DNA from: a virus
Length of the DNA: 64,000 nucleotides
Reading direction: 5' to 3' (one strand)
Virus record (IMG/VR): IMGVR_UViG_3300042090_002370
Coordinates: 99,860-163,859 of that record
A program made the translations under genes and the position numbers. Under the pieces are notes generated by a model. That model had not been told where the DNA came from, searched no databases, and worked only from the letters and a program-made list of their open reading frames with translations. This document shows, piece after piece, positions 33,593 to 41,931 of the stretch. The first letter of the stretch is position 1, and every line of letters begins with the position of its first letter.

Positions 33593-34018
33593 ATGGAACC
33601 AGCTAACGGGAACGCACTTGGTTACTTTTGTCCCACCTGCGGGGCTGCCGACGTTACGGCGTCGACCCTCGCTGGTGGGGCTGCGAAGTGCAATATCTGC
33701 ACATGGACCGGGCAGGTGGAGGAGCTCGCCACCTTCCGGTTCACGCACGACATGGGCTCGCCCGAGGAGGTCTTCAAGGCGTTCTTCCTGGATATGAGGA
33801 AGGTACTAACGCGTGACTTCGCTCAGGCAGTAGGTCAGCTGCTCATAAAGTGGGGCTTCATGGAGGTACCGACCAAGAAGAACCACGCCGAGATCGTGCG
33901 TACGCTTTCGCGGTACATGGGTTCGGTCTCACAGGCCGTCTGTAAGGCCATCGTCGCCGAGCGGCAGAAGATCGAAAGGGAGAAGCATGGCGAACCACCA
34001 ACAGACCACGCCGCCTAA
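33593..34018 (+). CDS. Zinc-ribbon protein
   Basis: This 141-residue protein starts directly after the preceding stop. The N-terminal ribbon is CPTCGAADVT ... CNICTWTG. The C-terminal helical part includes SRYMGSVSQAVCKAIVAERQ. It overlaps the next gene by 32 bp. The function is unknown. Confidence 0.55.
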   Translation: MEPANGNALGYFCPTCGAADVTASTLAGGAAKCNICTWTGQVEELATFRFTHDMGSPEEVFKAFFLDMRKVLTRDFAQAVGQLLIKWGFMEVPTKKNHAEIVRTLSRYMGSVSQAVCKAIVAERQKIEREKHGEPPTDHAA

Positions 34019-34268
34019 CGCATTGAACTGCTTCCAGGATCGGGCACGTGTGTGCGGACCGGACTGTATGGCATTCATCACGCCGCCTCCGACAGAGGAC
34101 TATCGAGGGCAGCAGTGGGCGCAGTGCCTGCTGCTTGTGAATTCACATCGAACAGGCAAGCACCTCGTTGTGTTAGCCGACTCTGTCGGCCGTCATTTAC
34201 AGAAAACCAGTCAGGCCCTGGCGGATCAGGCGCGTGCGCATCAACCTACGCCACCGGTAGTTAGGTAA
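33987..34268 (+). CDS. Small Cys-containing phage protein
   Basis: This 93-residue protein has SD AGGGAGAAGC. The motif NCFQDRARVCGPDCMAF near residue 14 is a compact three-Cys knuckle seen in short phage proteins. The helical C-terminus contains LVVLADSVGRHLQKTSQALA. The function is unknown. Confidence 0.5.
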   Translation: MANHQQTTPPNALNCFQDRARVCGPDCMAFITPPPTEDYRGQQWAQCLLLVNSHRTGKHLVVLADSVGRHLQKTSQALADQARAHQPTPPVVR

Positions 34269-34270
34269 CG

Positions 34271-34837
34271 ATGGAACTCGCTTGCAGCATTACGGGTGTA
34301 AGCCAAGACATGATTTTCGAGGAGAACGTCACAGTAACGTTCCTCCTCATACGTCTGCCCGACGGCAAGCAGATCAGGGCTGCCATCGACGATGCTGCGG
34401 CCGCGGCCGTGGTGGGCCTGTCCGTCGTCCAAAACGGTCAGCCGCGTTCCGCTGTGCGTCCGTCGTCTGCGGAGTCCGTGCCCGAGTACCGCCCGGCGGC
34501 AGAGCCTGAACCGGCGGGGTTCGTCGAGCCACCACTACGGAATGTAAAAGCGCAGCCACTACCGACGGCAGAGGACGAGCCCGCCCCACGTATCTTTGGC
34601 GGCCAAGATGGTGGTGACGACGCCGATCCGGGATACGTCAGTGACGACGAGCCGGTGCCGGCGCAGCCCGCAGCACGTTCGAATATGCAGCGGACCAGGG
34701 GCGGCAAGATTGTAGTCCCATCACGCACAGTGCCGATGTCGAACTTTGGCTATCCCGTCGTTCAGTCGAACGGCGTCGCACCGGAGAGCATCACCTCGAA
34801 TAGCAACACGAATGACGATGGCGTGGGGTCCATATGA
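34271..34837 (+). CDS. Hypothetical protein with disordered acidic middle
   Basis: This 188-residue protein has a beta-rich N-terminal 60 residues (ENVTVTFLLIRLPDGKQIRA) followed by a Pro/Glu/Asp-rich linker and a basic C-terminal part (RTRGGKIVVPSRTVPMSNFG). It overlaps the next gene by ATGA. The function is unknown. Confidence 0.5.
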   Translation: MELACSITGVSQDMIFEENVTVTFLLIRLPDGKQIRAAIDDAAAAAVVGLSVVQNGQPRSAVRPSSAESVPEYRPAAEPEPAGFVEPPLRNVKAQPLPTAEDEPAPRIFGGQDGGDDADPGYVSDDEPVPAQPAARSNMQRTRGGKIVVPSRTVPMSNFGYPVVQSNGVAPESITSNSNTNDDGVGSI

Positions 34838-35331
34838 TCATCGTTGCTTGCATGCCTTGCGGTCTAGCCATTCGTGTTCTGCCGGTGCGCGTGGACTCGA
34901 GATCCGTCCAGGAAACCAATCAAATGGTAGGCAAGGACAGTGACTTCTGGCCGGATCGATTTCCTTGTCCGCGATGCGACAAGATGATGACCGGGATGCC
35001 CGAAACTAGAGCTGACCCTAAAGCGTTAGGGCTTATGGAGCTACGTGACCTCACCCCCCATGAGGCCTTCGCGGCCTTCAACGGTTTTGGCCTGCCCGAG
35101 GAACAGGACTGTGCTCTGGAGTCCGTGCAGAAACTACTTGCTGAACAGCCCGTGCGCAAGGTTGTGGGAACAAGCATTACTGGGATGCGGCGCACCATTA
35201 TCGATAGTCTCGAGCTCTGGGATGGGACGCGGGTGTACTTCGGCGCCGGCGCGGAGGGCGCGTGTATCTACCGCATCGTGCGCCCCACAATGTACGCCGA
35301 GAAGGTTATAGCAGAAGGGACAAATCGATGA
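34834..35331 (+). CDS. Zinc-ribbon protein
   Basis: The 165-residue protein has CMPCG at the N-terminus and CPRCDKMM at about residue 45, a zinc ribbon with a long loop. A helical part follows (LTPHEAFAAFNGFGLPEEQD) and then a beta part (WDGTRVYFGAGAEGACIYRI). It overlaps both neighbours by ATGA junctions. The function is unknown. Confidence 0.55.
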   Translation: MIIVACMPCGLAIRVLPVRVDSRSVQETNQMVGKDSDFWPDRFPCPRCDKMMTGMPETRADPKALGLMELRDLTPHEAFAAFNGFGLPEEQDCALESVQKLLAEQPVRKVVGTSITGMRRTIIDSLELWDGTRVYFGAGAEGACIYRIVRPTMYAEKVIAEGTNR

Positions 35332-36077
35332 GCGTAGAAGTCGCGCTGGAGTACAAGCGGGCGTCGTCGGCTGTTGGTGTCACCACATCGACTGGACACA
35401 TCCTCAGTGCCGACGGCGGGCTCATCACTGAGGAGGGTGAGTTCGAGTTCCTCTCCTTCAAGGAAATGATCGCCAAGCTGCATGACACCCTCAAGAACTG
35501 GCCAGATGAGGAGCCCATCGATGTCATCATCAGGCGCACCGACCGCGATGGGTTACAGCCGCATAGGCTAGACCCCGCGACGGTGAATCTCATCCGAACC
35601 AATCCGCTCGCTGCTGTGCAGGCGATGTCGGTACCAGACAGGAGCCCATCGGGGGAGGTGCGTAAGGTGCACGAGGCCACTGTACCTATCGTCATGCCAC
35701 CTCTGAGGGTGGGTGATGATGTCTTGGCTGACGCATTCGGTGACCAGCTCTACTTCAGGGTACGTGGATACGAGCTCGAGTGCCCATGCTGTGGCTTCTG
35801 GGGTGCGTTCACCACGCCTGGTTTGCTAAACGACCCTGATCGTGCGGGCGCTTCCTTCAAGTCTGTCTTTCGGTGCGGCAAACGCTGCCTGTGTCGTATA
35901 CAGGTTACGTGCAATACAGTGTGGGGGTACGTCTCGACAGAGCACCTGCTCAAAGAGACGTTGACCAGTACGTTCTTCTTCCCGCGTGCCTGGAACGGAG
36001 GCAGGCCGTGGGTTACACGTGACGCCCTCCGGCAGATGTACGAAAAGTACAAGAGAGAAAAGGAGCAAGCACTATGA
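35328..36077 (+). CDS. Hypothetical Cys-rich protein
   Basis: The protein has 249 residues from ATG 35328, overlapping the previous stop. A C-terminal Cys cluster (ECPCCGFWG and later CGKRCLCRI, about residues 144-190) suggests a zinc site. The N-terminal part is alpha/beta. The function is unknown. Confidence 0.5.
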   Translation: MSVEVALEYKRASSAVGVTTSTGHILSADGGLITEEGEFEFLSFKEMIAKLHDTLKNWPDEEPIDVIIRRTDRDGLQPHRLDPATVNLIRTNPLAAVQAMSVPDRSPSGEVRKVHEATVPIVMPPLRVGDDVLADAFGDQLYFRVRGYELECPCCGFWGAFTTPGLLNDPDRAGASFKSVFRCGKRCLCRIQVTCNTVWGYVSTEHLLKETLTSTFFFPRAWNGGRPWVTRDALRQMYEKYKREKEQAL

Positions 36078-36442
36078 TGGGAAACCCGATGAACAACCGT
36101 CCGACTGGAGTCATGGTCCCGCAGGACCAGCTCTCCACCGGCAGCGGTTCACCCAGAACCGTCACTCGTTTCTGTACGGTGGATGTACTGGCCGTTAGTT
36201 GGGTAGACGACGGCGGCAAGGAGCACACCGAGATTGTCCACCGGATCGGTGGCGTCTGGCATCGTGCCCCCAATGGGGAGAACTACGCCGCTACGCTGAA
36301 GTCGCTCGCGCAAGGTAGCTGGCTGTCTGAGCTCTTCGAGCGGCGCTTCCGTGAGGAGCAGTCGCGGCGCCTCTCCGCGCCGACCACGCCTTCTGTCTCA
36401 GACAAGGACGCGGTCGATCCGATGGACGGAGGTGATGCATGA
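36074..36442 (+). CDS. Hypothetical protein
   Basis: This 122-residue protein starts in the preceding stop codon. The central beta part (VTRFCTVDVLAVSWVDDGGK) is followed by a helix (SWLSELFERRFREEQSRRL). It lies directly before the GroES-like gene and overlaps it by ATGA. The function is unknown. Confidence 0.5.
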   Translation: MMGNPMNNRPTGVMVPQDQLSTGSGSPRTVTRFCTVDVLAVSWVDDGGKEHTEIVHRIGGVWHRAPNGENYAATLKSLAQGSWLSELFERRFREEQSRRLSAPTTPSVSDKDAVDPMDGGDA

Positions 36443-36765
36443 CCGTCCGCCCCCTCCACGACTGGCTCATCATCGAGCTCGACAAAGTGCCCGAGCAGTC
36501 CAATACGGGCATTATCTTGGTCGCCGCCAGCGAACAGGAGCGGTTGCGCTCAGGCATCATCAAGCGGGCAGGCCCAGGATGCTGGATGCCGGTGGAGGAT
36601 GGGCCGGACATCCGGGTGCCTAACGACTGCGTCGCAGGCGACCACGTTTACTTCTTCCGCGAGAACTTCGAGACCCAGCAGGGTAAGCAAGTTTCGAGGA
36701 TCGTCTCCGAAGTCGAGCCGGGGATGGTCATGGTACGAGCGCGCGACCTCTTGTGGGTCGACTAG
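36439..36765 (+). CDS. GroES-like co-chaperonin
   Basis: The 108-residue protein has the usual Cpn10 length. VRPLHDWLIIELDKVPEQSN then TGIILVAASEQ (mobile-loop region), GIIKRAGPGCWM and VPNDCVAGDHVYFFRENFE follow the order of GroES: RPLhD start, GGI-V-like loop, G-V--VG-G, and V--GD-V-F. Phage co-chaperonins such as T4 gp31 pair with host GroEL to fold the capsid protein. No GroEL gene is in this window. Confidence 0.75.
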   Translation: MTVRPLHDWLIIELDKVPEQSNTGIILVAASEQERLRSGIIKRAGPGCWMPVEDGPDIRVPNDCVAGDHVYFFRENFETQQGKQVSRIVSEVEPGMVMVRARDLLWVD

Positions 36766-36774
36766 GAGTACGTC

Positions 36775-37266
36775 ATGGACGAGAAGACACAGAAGGAATT
36801 AGAAATGATGCTCGCGGAAGAGCGCGAGAAGCTGGTGAAGCAACAGAGTCTGGTCTCGTGGCTGCGCGTCTGGTTCTGGTTGGTTCTCGTGGAGAAGAAG
36901 CGGGCAGTTGCTGAAACCGCTCACCGCGGCTACAACATGAAGCGGACGTGGAGAGCACGTCTGTATGCATGGCTCTCCCGTCCGTTCCGTGCCTGGGCGG
37001 TCTACAAGTACGCCACGTTAGACAGGCGGGCGAAGGAGAAGGCTGAGGATGCCTGGCTCGCCAAGACCGTCGACATCCTACAGGGAGGCCCAGTCTACCG
37101 TAGACATGGTGGCAGGGCTGTGGTCATGAGCAAGGCGGTATGTGGCAGGGCTGCGGTCATGAGCAAGGCGGTATTTGGTAGGGGGCGCATGCCACCTGGC
37201 TCGGCAGAGGTAGACGACGAAACCGCCAACCACCCCTTCGTGAAGTTCATTCTGGGGCAGCGATGA
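36775..37266 (+). CDS. Basic protein with tandem 11-residue repeat
   Basis: This 163-residue protein has an N-terminal helix and a hydrophobic stretch (SWLRVWFWLVLVE). It is Arg-rich in the middle. Near residues 113-135 an 11-residue unit GRAVVMSKAVC / GRAAVMSKAVF is repeated in tandem (33-bp DNA repeat at 37111-37176, one base substitution apart from unit ends). The function is unknown; it may be membrane-associated. Confidence 0.5.
   Translation: MDEKTQKELEMMLAEEREKLVKQQSLVSWLRVWFWLVLVEKKRAVAETAHRGYNMKRTWRARLYAWLSRPFRAWAVYKYATLDRRAKEKAEDAWLAKTVDILQGGPVYRRHGGRAVVMSKAVCGRAAVMSKAVFGRGRMPPGSAEVDDETANHPFVKFILGQR
37111..37176 (+). repeat. Two 33-bp tandem repeat units
   Basis: GGCAGGGCTG(T/C)GGTCATGAG followed by CAAGGCGGTAT occurs twice head to tail, with a partial third start (GGTAGGG) after. 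It keeps the reading frame of the surrounding gene and so looks like a recent in-frame duplication. Confidence 0.8.
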
Positions 37267-37532
37267 GACTCATCGTAAGAGAGGGTCCGGGTAAGGTGGG
37301 GCTGAATTTCATGTGGCTCCCCGCCTTCTGCGCGATGGACAACAACCTCAAGAAGCAGGTCGAGGAGGCGGTGGGACCGAAGCTCAAAGGCAAGCCGATG
37401 AACGACGAGACTCTCAACTTCGCGCACAACGAGGCCCTCGACTTCATCTGCAACTACCACAAGGCGATACCAGGGTTGAGGGACTACCTCGACGCGATCA
37501 AGTTCGTGGACGATACAGGCAAGAGCGCATGA
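37263..37532 (+). CDS. Hypothetical small protein
   Basis: The 89-residue protein overlaps the previous stop by ATGA. It is helical (LKKQVEEAVGPKLKGKPMND, ETLNFAHNEALDFICNYHKA). No family is recognised. Confidence 0.5.
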   Translation: MRLIVREGPGKVGLNFMWLPAFCAMDNNLKKQVEEAVGPKLKGKPMNDETLNFAHNEALDFICNYHKAIPGLRDYLDAIKFVDDTGKSA

Positions 37533-37702
37533 AAGACAGCCGTGTCCAGATGCGCATTGACGCACGTCTGAAGAAGAGTGCTGAACGCGTCGCTGCACGC
37601 CGGCAGCTTTCGTTGACCGGGCTCATCGTGCAGCTGCTGACGCAGGCGGTGGAAGCAGATCAGCTTGAGCGGCATGGAAGTCAACAGGCGGAGCAGATCT
37701 AA
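37529..37702 (+). CDS. Ribbon-helix-helix-like DNA-binding protein
   Basis: This 57-residue protein starts in the previous stop. RVQMRIDARLKKSAERVAAR then RQLSLTGLIVQLLTQAVE is the pattern of an Arc/CopG-type ribbon-helix-helix fold (basic beta strand, helix, turn, LSLTxLI helix). It may be a small transcription regulator. Confidence 0.6.
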   Translation: MKDSRVQMRIDARLKKSAERVAARRQLSLTGLIVQLLTQAVEADQLERHGSQQAEQI

Positions 37703-38244
37703 TGAGTGAGTACAAGGAGATCAACGACAGCATCGAGGTACCGCGCAATACCGGCATCGAGGGCTTCTTGCGTGTGGTGCGTGACATCCTCAAGCGGCCG
37801 CGTGTGCAGGGCATTGAGATCGATGCTCGCGGTAAGGTGTCCTACCGCTACTTCGCCCGACAGGGTGAGGAGAAGCTGCCGCTTTCTACCGACTTCGAGA
37901 CCCTGCGTCCGTATATGGTGGTGCGGAACGGTAAGGCGGTCGAGCTCGTTGACCCCAGCCCGCACGCTCCTACTGCGCTAGGCCAGCTCTTTGACATGGC
38001 GGCCGTCGATCACCTCTTCCCTGTTGCCTGGGTCGCCGGCGTACAGTCACGGTTCTGGGATTGGTACGCGTCGTCGACGAAGCTCAGCCTATCTTCACGT
38101 GAGGAGCTCTTTGGGTTGCCCTTCCTGACCGACCGAGAGATCCCTGATGAGAGCTTGCTCTTGTGCACAGCATTCGCTAGGGCGGCTTCGCTCATTGACG
38201 TCCAAAAGAGCTACAAGATCGTCATTCCGCAGGTGAAACTATGA
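37702..38244 (+). CDS. Hypothetical protein
   Basis: The 180-residue protein overlaps the preceding stop by one base (TAATG). It is folded alpha/beta (NTGIEGFLRVVRDILKRPRV ... YMVVRNGKAVELVD). No motif is recognised. Confidence 0.5.
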   Translation: MSEYKEINDSIEVPRNTGIEGFLRVVRDILKRPRVQGIEIDARGKVSYRYFARQGEEKLPLSTDFETLRPYMVVRNGKAVELVDPSPHAPTALGQLFDMAAVDHLFPVAWVAGVQSRFWDWYASSTKLSLSSREELFGLPFLTDREIPDESLLLCTAFARAASLIDVQKSYKIVIPQVKL

Positions 38245-38729
38245 CACCCATGACCCAGGCTGTGCTCAAGGCAGGGCTTATCACGCCCAACATGCTGCGC
38301 GAGATTAAGCGCTTCAGCGTTACCATCGACCGCGATGCCGAGGTGGAAGAGCCAAAGGAGCTCGAGCTTGCAGCCAAGATCGTTGCCGACGCTCTCGAAA
38401 GTCAGGAGTATACGGTTGTTCGTGAGACTGACCTTGACGTTCTTCATGAGTACCTCGAGTCTCACGTAGACGGCGTGCTGCATCTGGAGGCTGTCGAGAG
38501 CGTCAAACCTGTAGAGTTCGAGGTCAGCTACTGTGTGTCGAAGATGGGGGAGTACGTCGTTGCTTGGACTGGGGAGCGCCTTTTCGATGTTCTCACCAAC
38601 GGTACGACGTTCCTCAGAACGGCTATAGGCGACGTCTTCTTCAAGGACGTGCACGAGCTTTGGTACGGGGGGAGAAAGGCCTTCATGGTCTGTACTCCAA
38701 GAGAGGTGGTCAATGGCCACGGAGGCTGA
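38241..38729 (+). CDS. Hypothetical protein
   Basis: The 162-residue protein starts in the previous stop. It has a helical N-terminal half and a beta-rich C-terminal half (VEFEVSYCVSKMGEYVVAWT). It overlaps the next gene by 17 bp. The function is unknown. Confidence 0.5.
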   Translation: MTPMTQAVLKAGLITPNMLREIKRFSVTIDRDAEVEEPKELELAAKIVADALESQEYTVVRETDLDVLHEYLESHVDGVLHLEAVESVKPVEFEVSYCVSKMGEYVVAWTGERLFDVLTNGTTFLRTAIGDVFFKDVHELWYGGRKAFMVCTPREVVNGHGG

Positions 38730-39177
38730 CCTATTCAAAGTCCTACACAGAAAGTCTGGGTTAGAGGTGTTGAGCCATACCTGGACGGTCCCTGGCAAGA
38801 AGTTGCGTGTCGTTGGCCGCGTTCCAAAGCAGGGCATGAATGTGGGCAACTATCTTATCCTCGTCCACAATACGCTCGCTGCTGTACAGCGCGGGCGCCC
38901 ATGGTCGGCCGACATCTCGGACGTCTACATGCTCAAGAACGACAAGGTTGTATTTGCCAGACGCTGGCTGCTTCAAGCAGATGAGCTCGAGAAGCACTTC
39001 GACGAGATCATCCATGTGCTGAAGAGCGCCCCTGTTGCACAACGCCCAGAGCCAGAAGAGGTACGGCTCTACGGTCGCAGCTCGAATGATACGGCGGGTG
39101 GCAGGCGTGGCGCTGGACCTGTCGGTTCAGTGGCAGTTGGGCCGTTGGCTGTGATGAGGAAGGGTATGGGTGGTTAG
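38713..39177 (+). CDS. Hypothetical protein
   Basis: The 154-residue protein has GAGAGG 5 bp before its start. The central part (LRVVGRVPKQGMNVGNYLIL) is followed by a helix and a Gly/Arg-rich tail. The function is unknown. Confidence 0.5.
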   Translation: MATEADLFKVLHRKSGLEVLSHTWTVPGKKLRVVGRVPKQGMNVGNYLILVHNTLAAVQRGRPWSADISDVYMLKNDKVVFARRWLLQADELEKHFDEIIHVLKSAPVAQRPEPEEVRLYGRSSNDTAGGRRGAGPVGSVAVGPLAVMRKGMGG

Positions 39178-39852
39178 ATGCCGCACGTCTCCGAGGCCAT
39201 CAAGTATGGAGAGGACTTGGATATCGGGAAGGCGCCAACGCTGTCTGCGGAGGAGTTGCATATCCTGAAGCAGAGGCAGGCTGCTCTCGACAAGCTGCTT
39301 TCTGAGAAGAAGCGGGCGAAGTACAAGTTGGAGATGATGTTCGGCTCTACATACAGAAGCGGTCAGGCTTACCCTGGTGCGATCAGTCTGTGGTTGAGCG
39401 GAACGAAGTTGCATGGCGGCGGCGACGAAAAATGCTTCTGCTGCCCGCGCTGCATGAAGGAGTTCAAAGGGCAGATCCTGCCGCTCAAGGCACTGATTCC
39501 ACCGTCTGCGCAGGGATATGGGCACGGCGTCTGCGGCCAATGCGGCACGACTTGGGAGGGCGATAACATGGTGGGTGAGATTTTTGCACGGCTTACGACA
39601 GCCGGTTGGACAGAGCTCATCTACCGTTGGATGCGCACGCTGGAATTCAATGCCGACCTTTATATGAAGAGGCCCAGGCTTGATCTACGTGTCGCTGCTA
39701 GTCTCGAACATGCGCGGCAGCATGGCGGTGAGAAGCTACAAGCTGTGCGTAAGAAGCTTGAAGTTGTAATCTATCCGTTAGCGCACCTTCTGCAAGATGT
39801 GTCCGGCGGCGCAACAATGCCGACACGAATCAGGGCCTTCCTGCAGGCATGA
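39178..39852 (+). CDS. Zinc-ribbon protein
   Basis: This 224-residue protein starts directly after the preceding stop. CFCCPRCMKEFKG (about residue 82) and CGQCGTTWEG (about residue 121) make a zinc ribbon between a helical N-terminus (LKQRQAALDKLLSEKKRAKY) and a helical C-terminus. The function is unknown. Confidence 0.55.
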   Translation: MPHVSEAIKYGEDLDIGKAPTLSAEELHILKQRQAALDKLLSEKKRAKYKLEMMFGSTYRSGQAYPGAISLWLSGTKLHGGGDEKCFCCPRCMKEFKGQILPLKALIPPSAQGYGHGVCGQCGTTWEGDNMVGEIFARLTTAGWTELIYRWMRTLEFNADLYMKRPRLDLRVAASLEHARQHGGEKLQAVRKKLEVVIYPLAHLLQDVSGGATMPTRIRAFLQA

Positions 39853-39884
39853 TGCTGGTTGTATGCTAGGAACTGGACAAAGCC

Positions 39885-40277
39885 GTGGCAGACTATCGAC
39901 ATCACGCCATCTTTCGGACGATCACCATGGAGCTCCACCGGATGGTTCTCGACAAGTTCGTCGACAACGAAACACCGGCTACGGAGAAGGTCATTAGCGG
40001 CTCGCTGCCCTCCAATACGAACGAGGTAACTCAGGCTGAGTTCTTGGAGTACTGCAGTACAGTTCTAGCCACCGTGGAAAGTTTCCACTACGGTCAGATG
40101 AACAGGTACGGTTGGCGACCGGGGGATGTGGTTGAAGAAAATGGCCTCGGCGGTATTCTGGTACCTGACGAGCTCCCACCAAAACCCAAGGACAAGAAGG
40201 ATGACGCAGCGAGACCGAAGCGCAAAGGCAAGAAGAGGAAGCCAGAGCCGCCCGAAGGCACCCCGGCCGCAACCTAA
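39885..40277 (+). CDS. Hypothetical protein with basic tail
   Basis: The protein has 130 residues from GTG 39885. GTATGCT at 39860-39866 may be a -10 box, and the SD is weak (AGGAA). The first 90 residues are folded; the tail is Lys/Pro-rich (KDKKDDAARPKRKGKKRKPE). The next gene starts inside its 3' end. The function is unknown. Confidence 0.45.
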   Translation: MADYRHHAIFRTITMELHRMVLDKFVDNETPATEKVISGSLPSNTNEVTQAEFLEYCSTVLATVESFHYGQMNRYGWRPGDVVEENGLGGILVPDELPPKPKDKKDDAARPKRKGKKRKPEPPEGTPAAT

Positions 40278-40623
40278 GGTTGCCGTCGCGTTCAGCATGC
40301 TCGAGGAGCGGCTGAAGCAACTCGAGGATGCCTTCAACACGAATACGAGCGCGTTCAGCGACGGCTTCAAAATGGTTGAGGCACAACTCGAAGTGCTACG
40401 ACGCGTAGTTGAGCACGTGCGCACATCGTCGCCTTTCCTTAAGCTCGTCGATGTGAACTCAGGCGGGTTCTTGAAGCAGGTCTCCTGGAATGCTTACCTC
40501 AAAGAGTACATCGAGGAGCTGGTGGCCAAGGAAACTACGCAGGAAGAGCACGGTCCCGGACCAATTCTGCTAGACTCAGACGCGGGCCAGGAACAACCTA
40601 CTATTTTCGGAGGCGGTCAGTGA
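40201..40623 (+). CDS. Coiled-coil protein
   Basis: This protein of about 140 residues probably starts at ATG 40201, within the basic tail of the previous gene; ATG 40297 is an alternative. A coil (MLEERLKQLEDAFNTNTSAF) is followed by a helical C-terminus and an acidic end. The function is unknown. Confidence 0.45.
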   Translation: MTQRDRSAKARRGSQSRPKAPRPQPKVAVAFSMLEERLKQLEDAFNTNTSAFSDGFKMVEAQLEVLRRVVEHVRTSSPFLKLVDVNSGGFLKQVSWNAYLKEYIEELVAKETTQEEHGPGPILLDSDAGQEQPTIFGGGQ

Positions 40624-40919
40624 GAATCATCCGATCTGTTCGTGACAATCGTGGCAACGTCATCGCGAAGACGCCTGCCGGTGGGGTGGGCCGCCTGAAG
40701 TGCCCCAAGTGCTCGGGCAACTGCACGGCGCAGCACATGCCGAATGGAAAGCGTGTGATGAAGTGTGGGAACTGCAGCGCGTCCTACGTAGTGGGCGCTA
40801 TGTCGTCTCCGAAGGTGGCGCAGCCGGGGGCGATTCAACCGCACACCCTGCACACGCATCACCATCCAACACGCCCTGCTGCGCGTCCCGTCGTAGCACC
40901 CACGCCGCGTGGTCGTTGA
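40620..40919 (+). CDS. Zinc-ribbon protein
   Basis: The protein has 99 residues from GTG 40620, which overlaps the previous stop (GTGA). CPKCSGNC and CGNCSASY form a zinc ribbon (residues 28-55); the tail is His/Pro-rich. Its 3' end overlaps the minus-strand acetyltransferase gene by 122 bp. Confidence 0.5.
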   Translation: MRIIRSVRDNRGNVIAKTPAGGVGRLKCPKCSGNCTAQHMPNGKRVMKCGNCSASYVVGAMSSPKVAQPGAIQPHTLHTHHHPTRPAARPVVAPTPRGR

Positions 40920-41280
40920 GGGACCCCACGATCTCGAAGCCGTGATGACGGTAGAGACGTAGGGCCCTCTTATTGTCCTTCTTAACGGTCAAGATGACCG
41001 TCTTGCCCTGTACGATGACGGCCAGTAGCAGCTTCGCGCCGATGCCGAGCCCCTGCGCCTCTGGGGCGACGCCGAGGCGGGTGAGGTCGAGCTGGTCGCC
41101 TGCCTTGCGCACCAAGGCGTATCCGTAGACGCCACCACCCGGCGTGGTCCAGACAAGCCCAGTTCCCACCTCGAGCTCACGTACGAGCATGGTCTCGTTC
41201 ATGGAGTTCTCGAAAAGTCTGCCCTCCAGTTCCAGTAGGAAGGGCACGTCGTCGTGAGTTACAACGCGAATTCGGTTCAT
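40798..41280 (-). CDS. GNAT-family N-acetyltransferase
   Basis: This 160-residue protein shows the GNAT core: LDLTRLGVAPEAQGLGIGAK is motif A with the acetyl-CoA loop (Q-G-L-G-I-G) and LYRHHGFEIVG is motif B. The last 35 residues are Pro/Ala-rich and overlap the opposite gene, so the true 3' end may be recent. The ATG lies only 2 bp after a TAGCTAC motif with no SD, suggesting a leaderless start. Its acetyl acceptor is unknown. Confidence 0.82.
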   Translation of the reverse strand: MNRIRVVTHDDVPFLLELEGRLFENSMNETMLVRELEVGTGLVWTTPGGGVYGYALVRKAGDQLDLTRLGVAPEAQGLGIGAKLLLAVIVQGKTVILTVKKDNKRALRLYRHHGFEIVGSLNDHAAWVLRRDAQQGVLDGDACAGCAVESPPAAPPSETT

Positions 41281-41282
41281 GA

Positions 41283-41320
41283 GTAGCTAGAAAAGAATAA
41301 CGCCCTGCCGAAGCAGGGCG
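41283..41320 (-). terminator. Terminator plus TAGCTAC (minus strand)
   Basis: CGCCCTGC and GCAGGGCG (41301-41308 and 41313-41320) form an 8-bp stem with a TTCG tetraloop on the minus strand, followed by TTATTCTTTT and TAGCTAC (41289-41283). It ends the 41332-41646 gene; the acetyltransferase ATG follows 2 bp later. Confidence 0.85.
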
Positions 41321-41331
41321 CCAGTCCTTTT

Positions 41332-41646
41332 TTACCTCCGGCCCGCTAAGCGTTCTTCAATCCAGGGCGGGACTTCCTGCGGCTCGGCGCCGACTAGCTC
41401 TAAAGTCAGTTCGCGAATGCTATCCCCGAGGTCGCAGAGTGCGCTGATGGTCTGAGCATCCAGACGGAGTCGCCGTTCTTCTATGGCTGTGAGAACGTAG
41501 CTGATTTTCCTATATAGCACGCAGGCGAGTAGTAGCGCCTCGTAGTATTTGCGCTCGTTAGCGTAAGCCCGGATGTGCTGTAGCATCATGCCAACTTCGT
41601 TCTTGCCTAGTACTGCCTTGTCGGTGATGATGAGATTGTTGTTCAT
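41332..41646 (-). CDS. Hypothetical helical protein
   Basis: The protein has 104 residues from the ATG at 41646, chosen because GAGGAG lies 8 bp upstream. It is helical (MMLQHIRAYANERKYYEALL ... AIEERRLRLDAQTISALCDL). It is expressed from its own GGAATAAGG motif and ends at a strong terminator, so it is a single-gene unit. The function is unknown. Confidence 0.6.
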   Translation of the reverse strand: MNNNLIITDKAVLGKNEVGMMLQHIRAYANERKYYEALLLACVLYRKISYVLTAIEERRLRLDAQTISALCDLGDSIRELTLELVGAEPQEVPPWIEERLAGRR

Positions 41647-41664
41647 GGTGGGTCTCCTCACCAT

Positions 41665-41673
41665 CCTTATTCC
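41665..41673 (-). promoter_or_regulatory. GGNATAAGR promoter-like motif
   Basis: GGAATAAGG on the minus strand lies about 20 bp before ATG 41646. It is preceded by CCGCAACGC and followed by ATGGTGAGGAGACCC, which is nearly repeated after the motif at 44428. Confidence 0.55.
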
Positions 41674-41694
41674 GCGTTGCGGATAGGAGTTGCC

Positions 41695-41931
41695 ATGACG
41701 GAGTTGGAGCAGCAGGTAGAGAGGCTCATTGAGGACTTCGAGCAGTGGTTCACTCGGCCAGTGGCGGAGGTGCGTAACGAACCTATCGTCAGGTCCGAGA
41801 AAGCTATCCTCAAGACCTTCTTATGGTGGGTCATCAATCTGCGTGACGGGGTATCCCTTCCTGGTGTAGTGATACCCACAAAGGAGAAGGCGAATGGCGA
41901 GAGTTCTGAAGTACGAAACGAAGTGCTCTAG
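41695..41931 (+). CDS. Small hypothetical protein
   Basis: The protein has 78 residues from ATG 41695 (SD ATAGGAG). It is helical and acidic (LEQQVERLIEDFEQWFTRPV). It overlaps the next gene by 38 bp. The function is unknown. Confidence 0.5.
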   Translation: MTELEQQVERLIEDFEQWFTRPVAEVRNEPIVRSEKAILKTFLWWVINLRDGVSLPGVVIPTKEKANGESSEVRNEVL

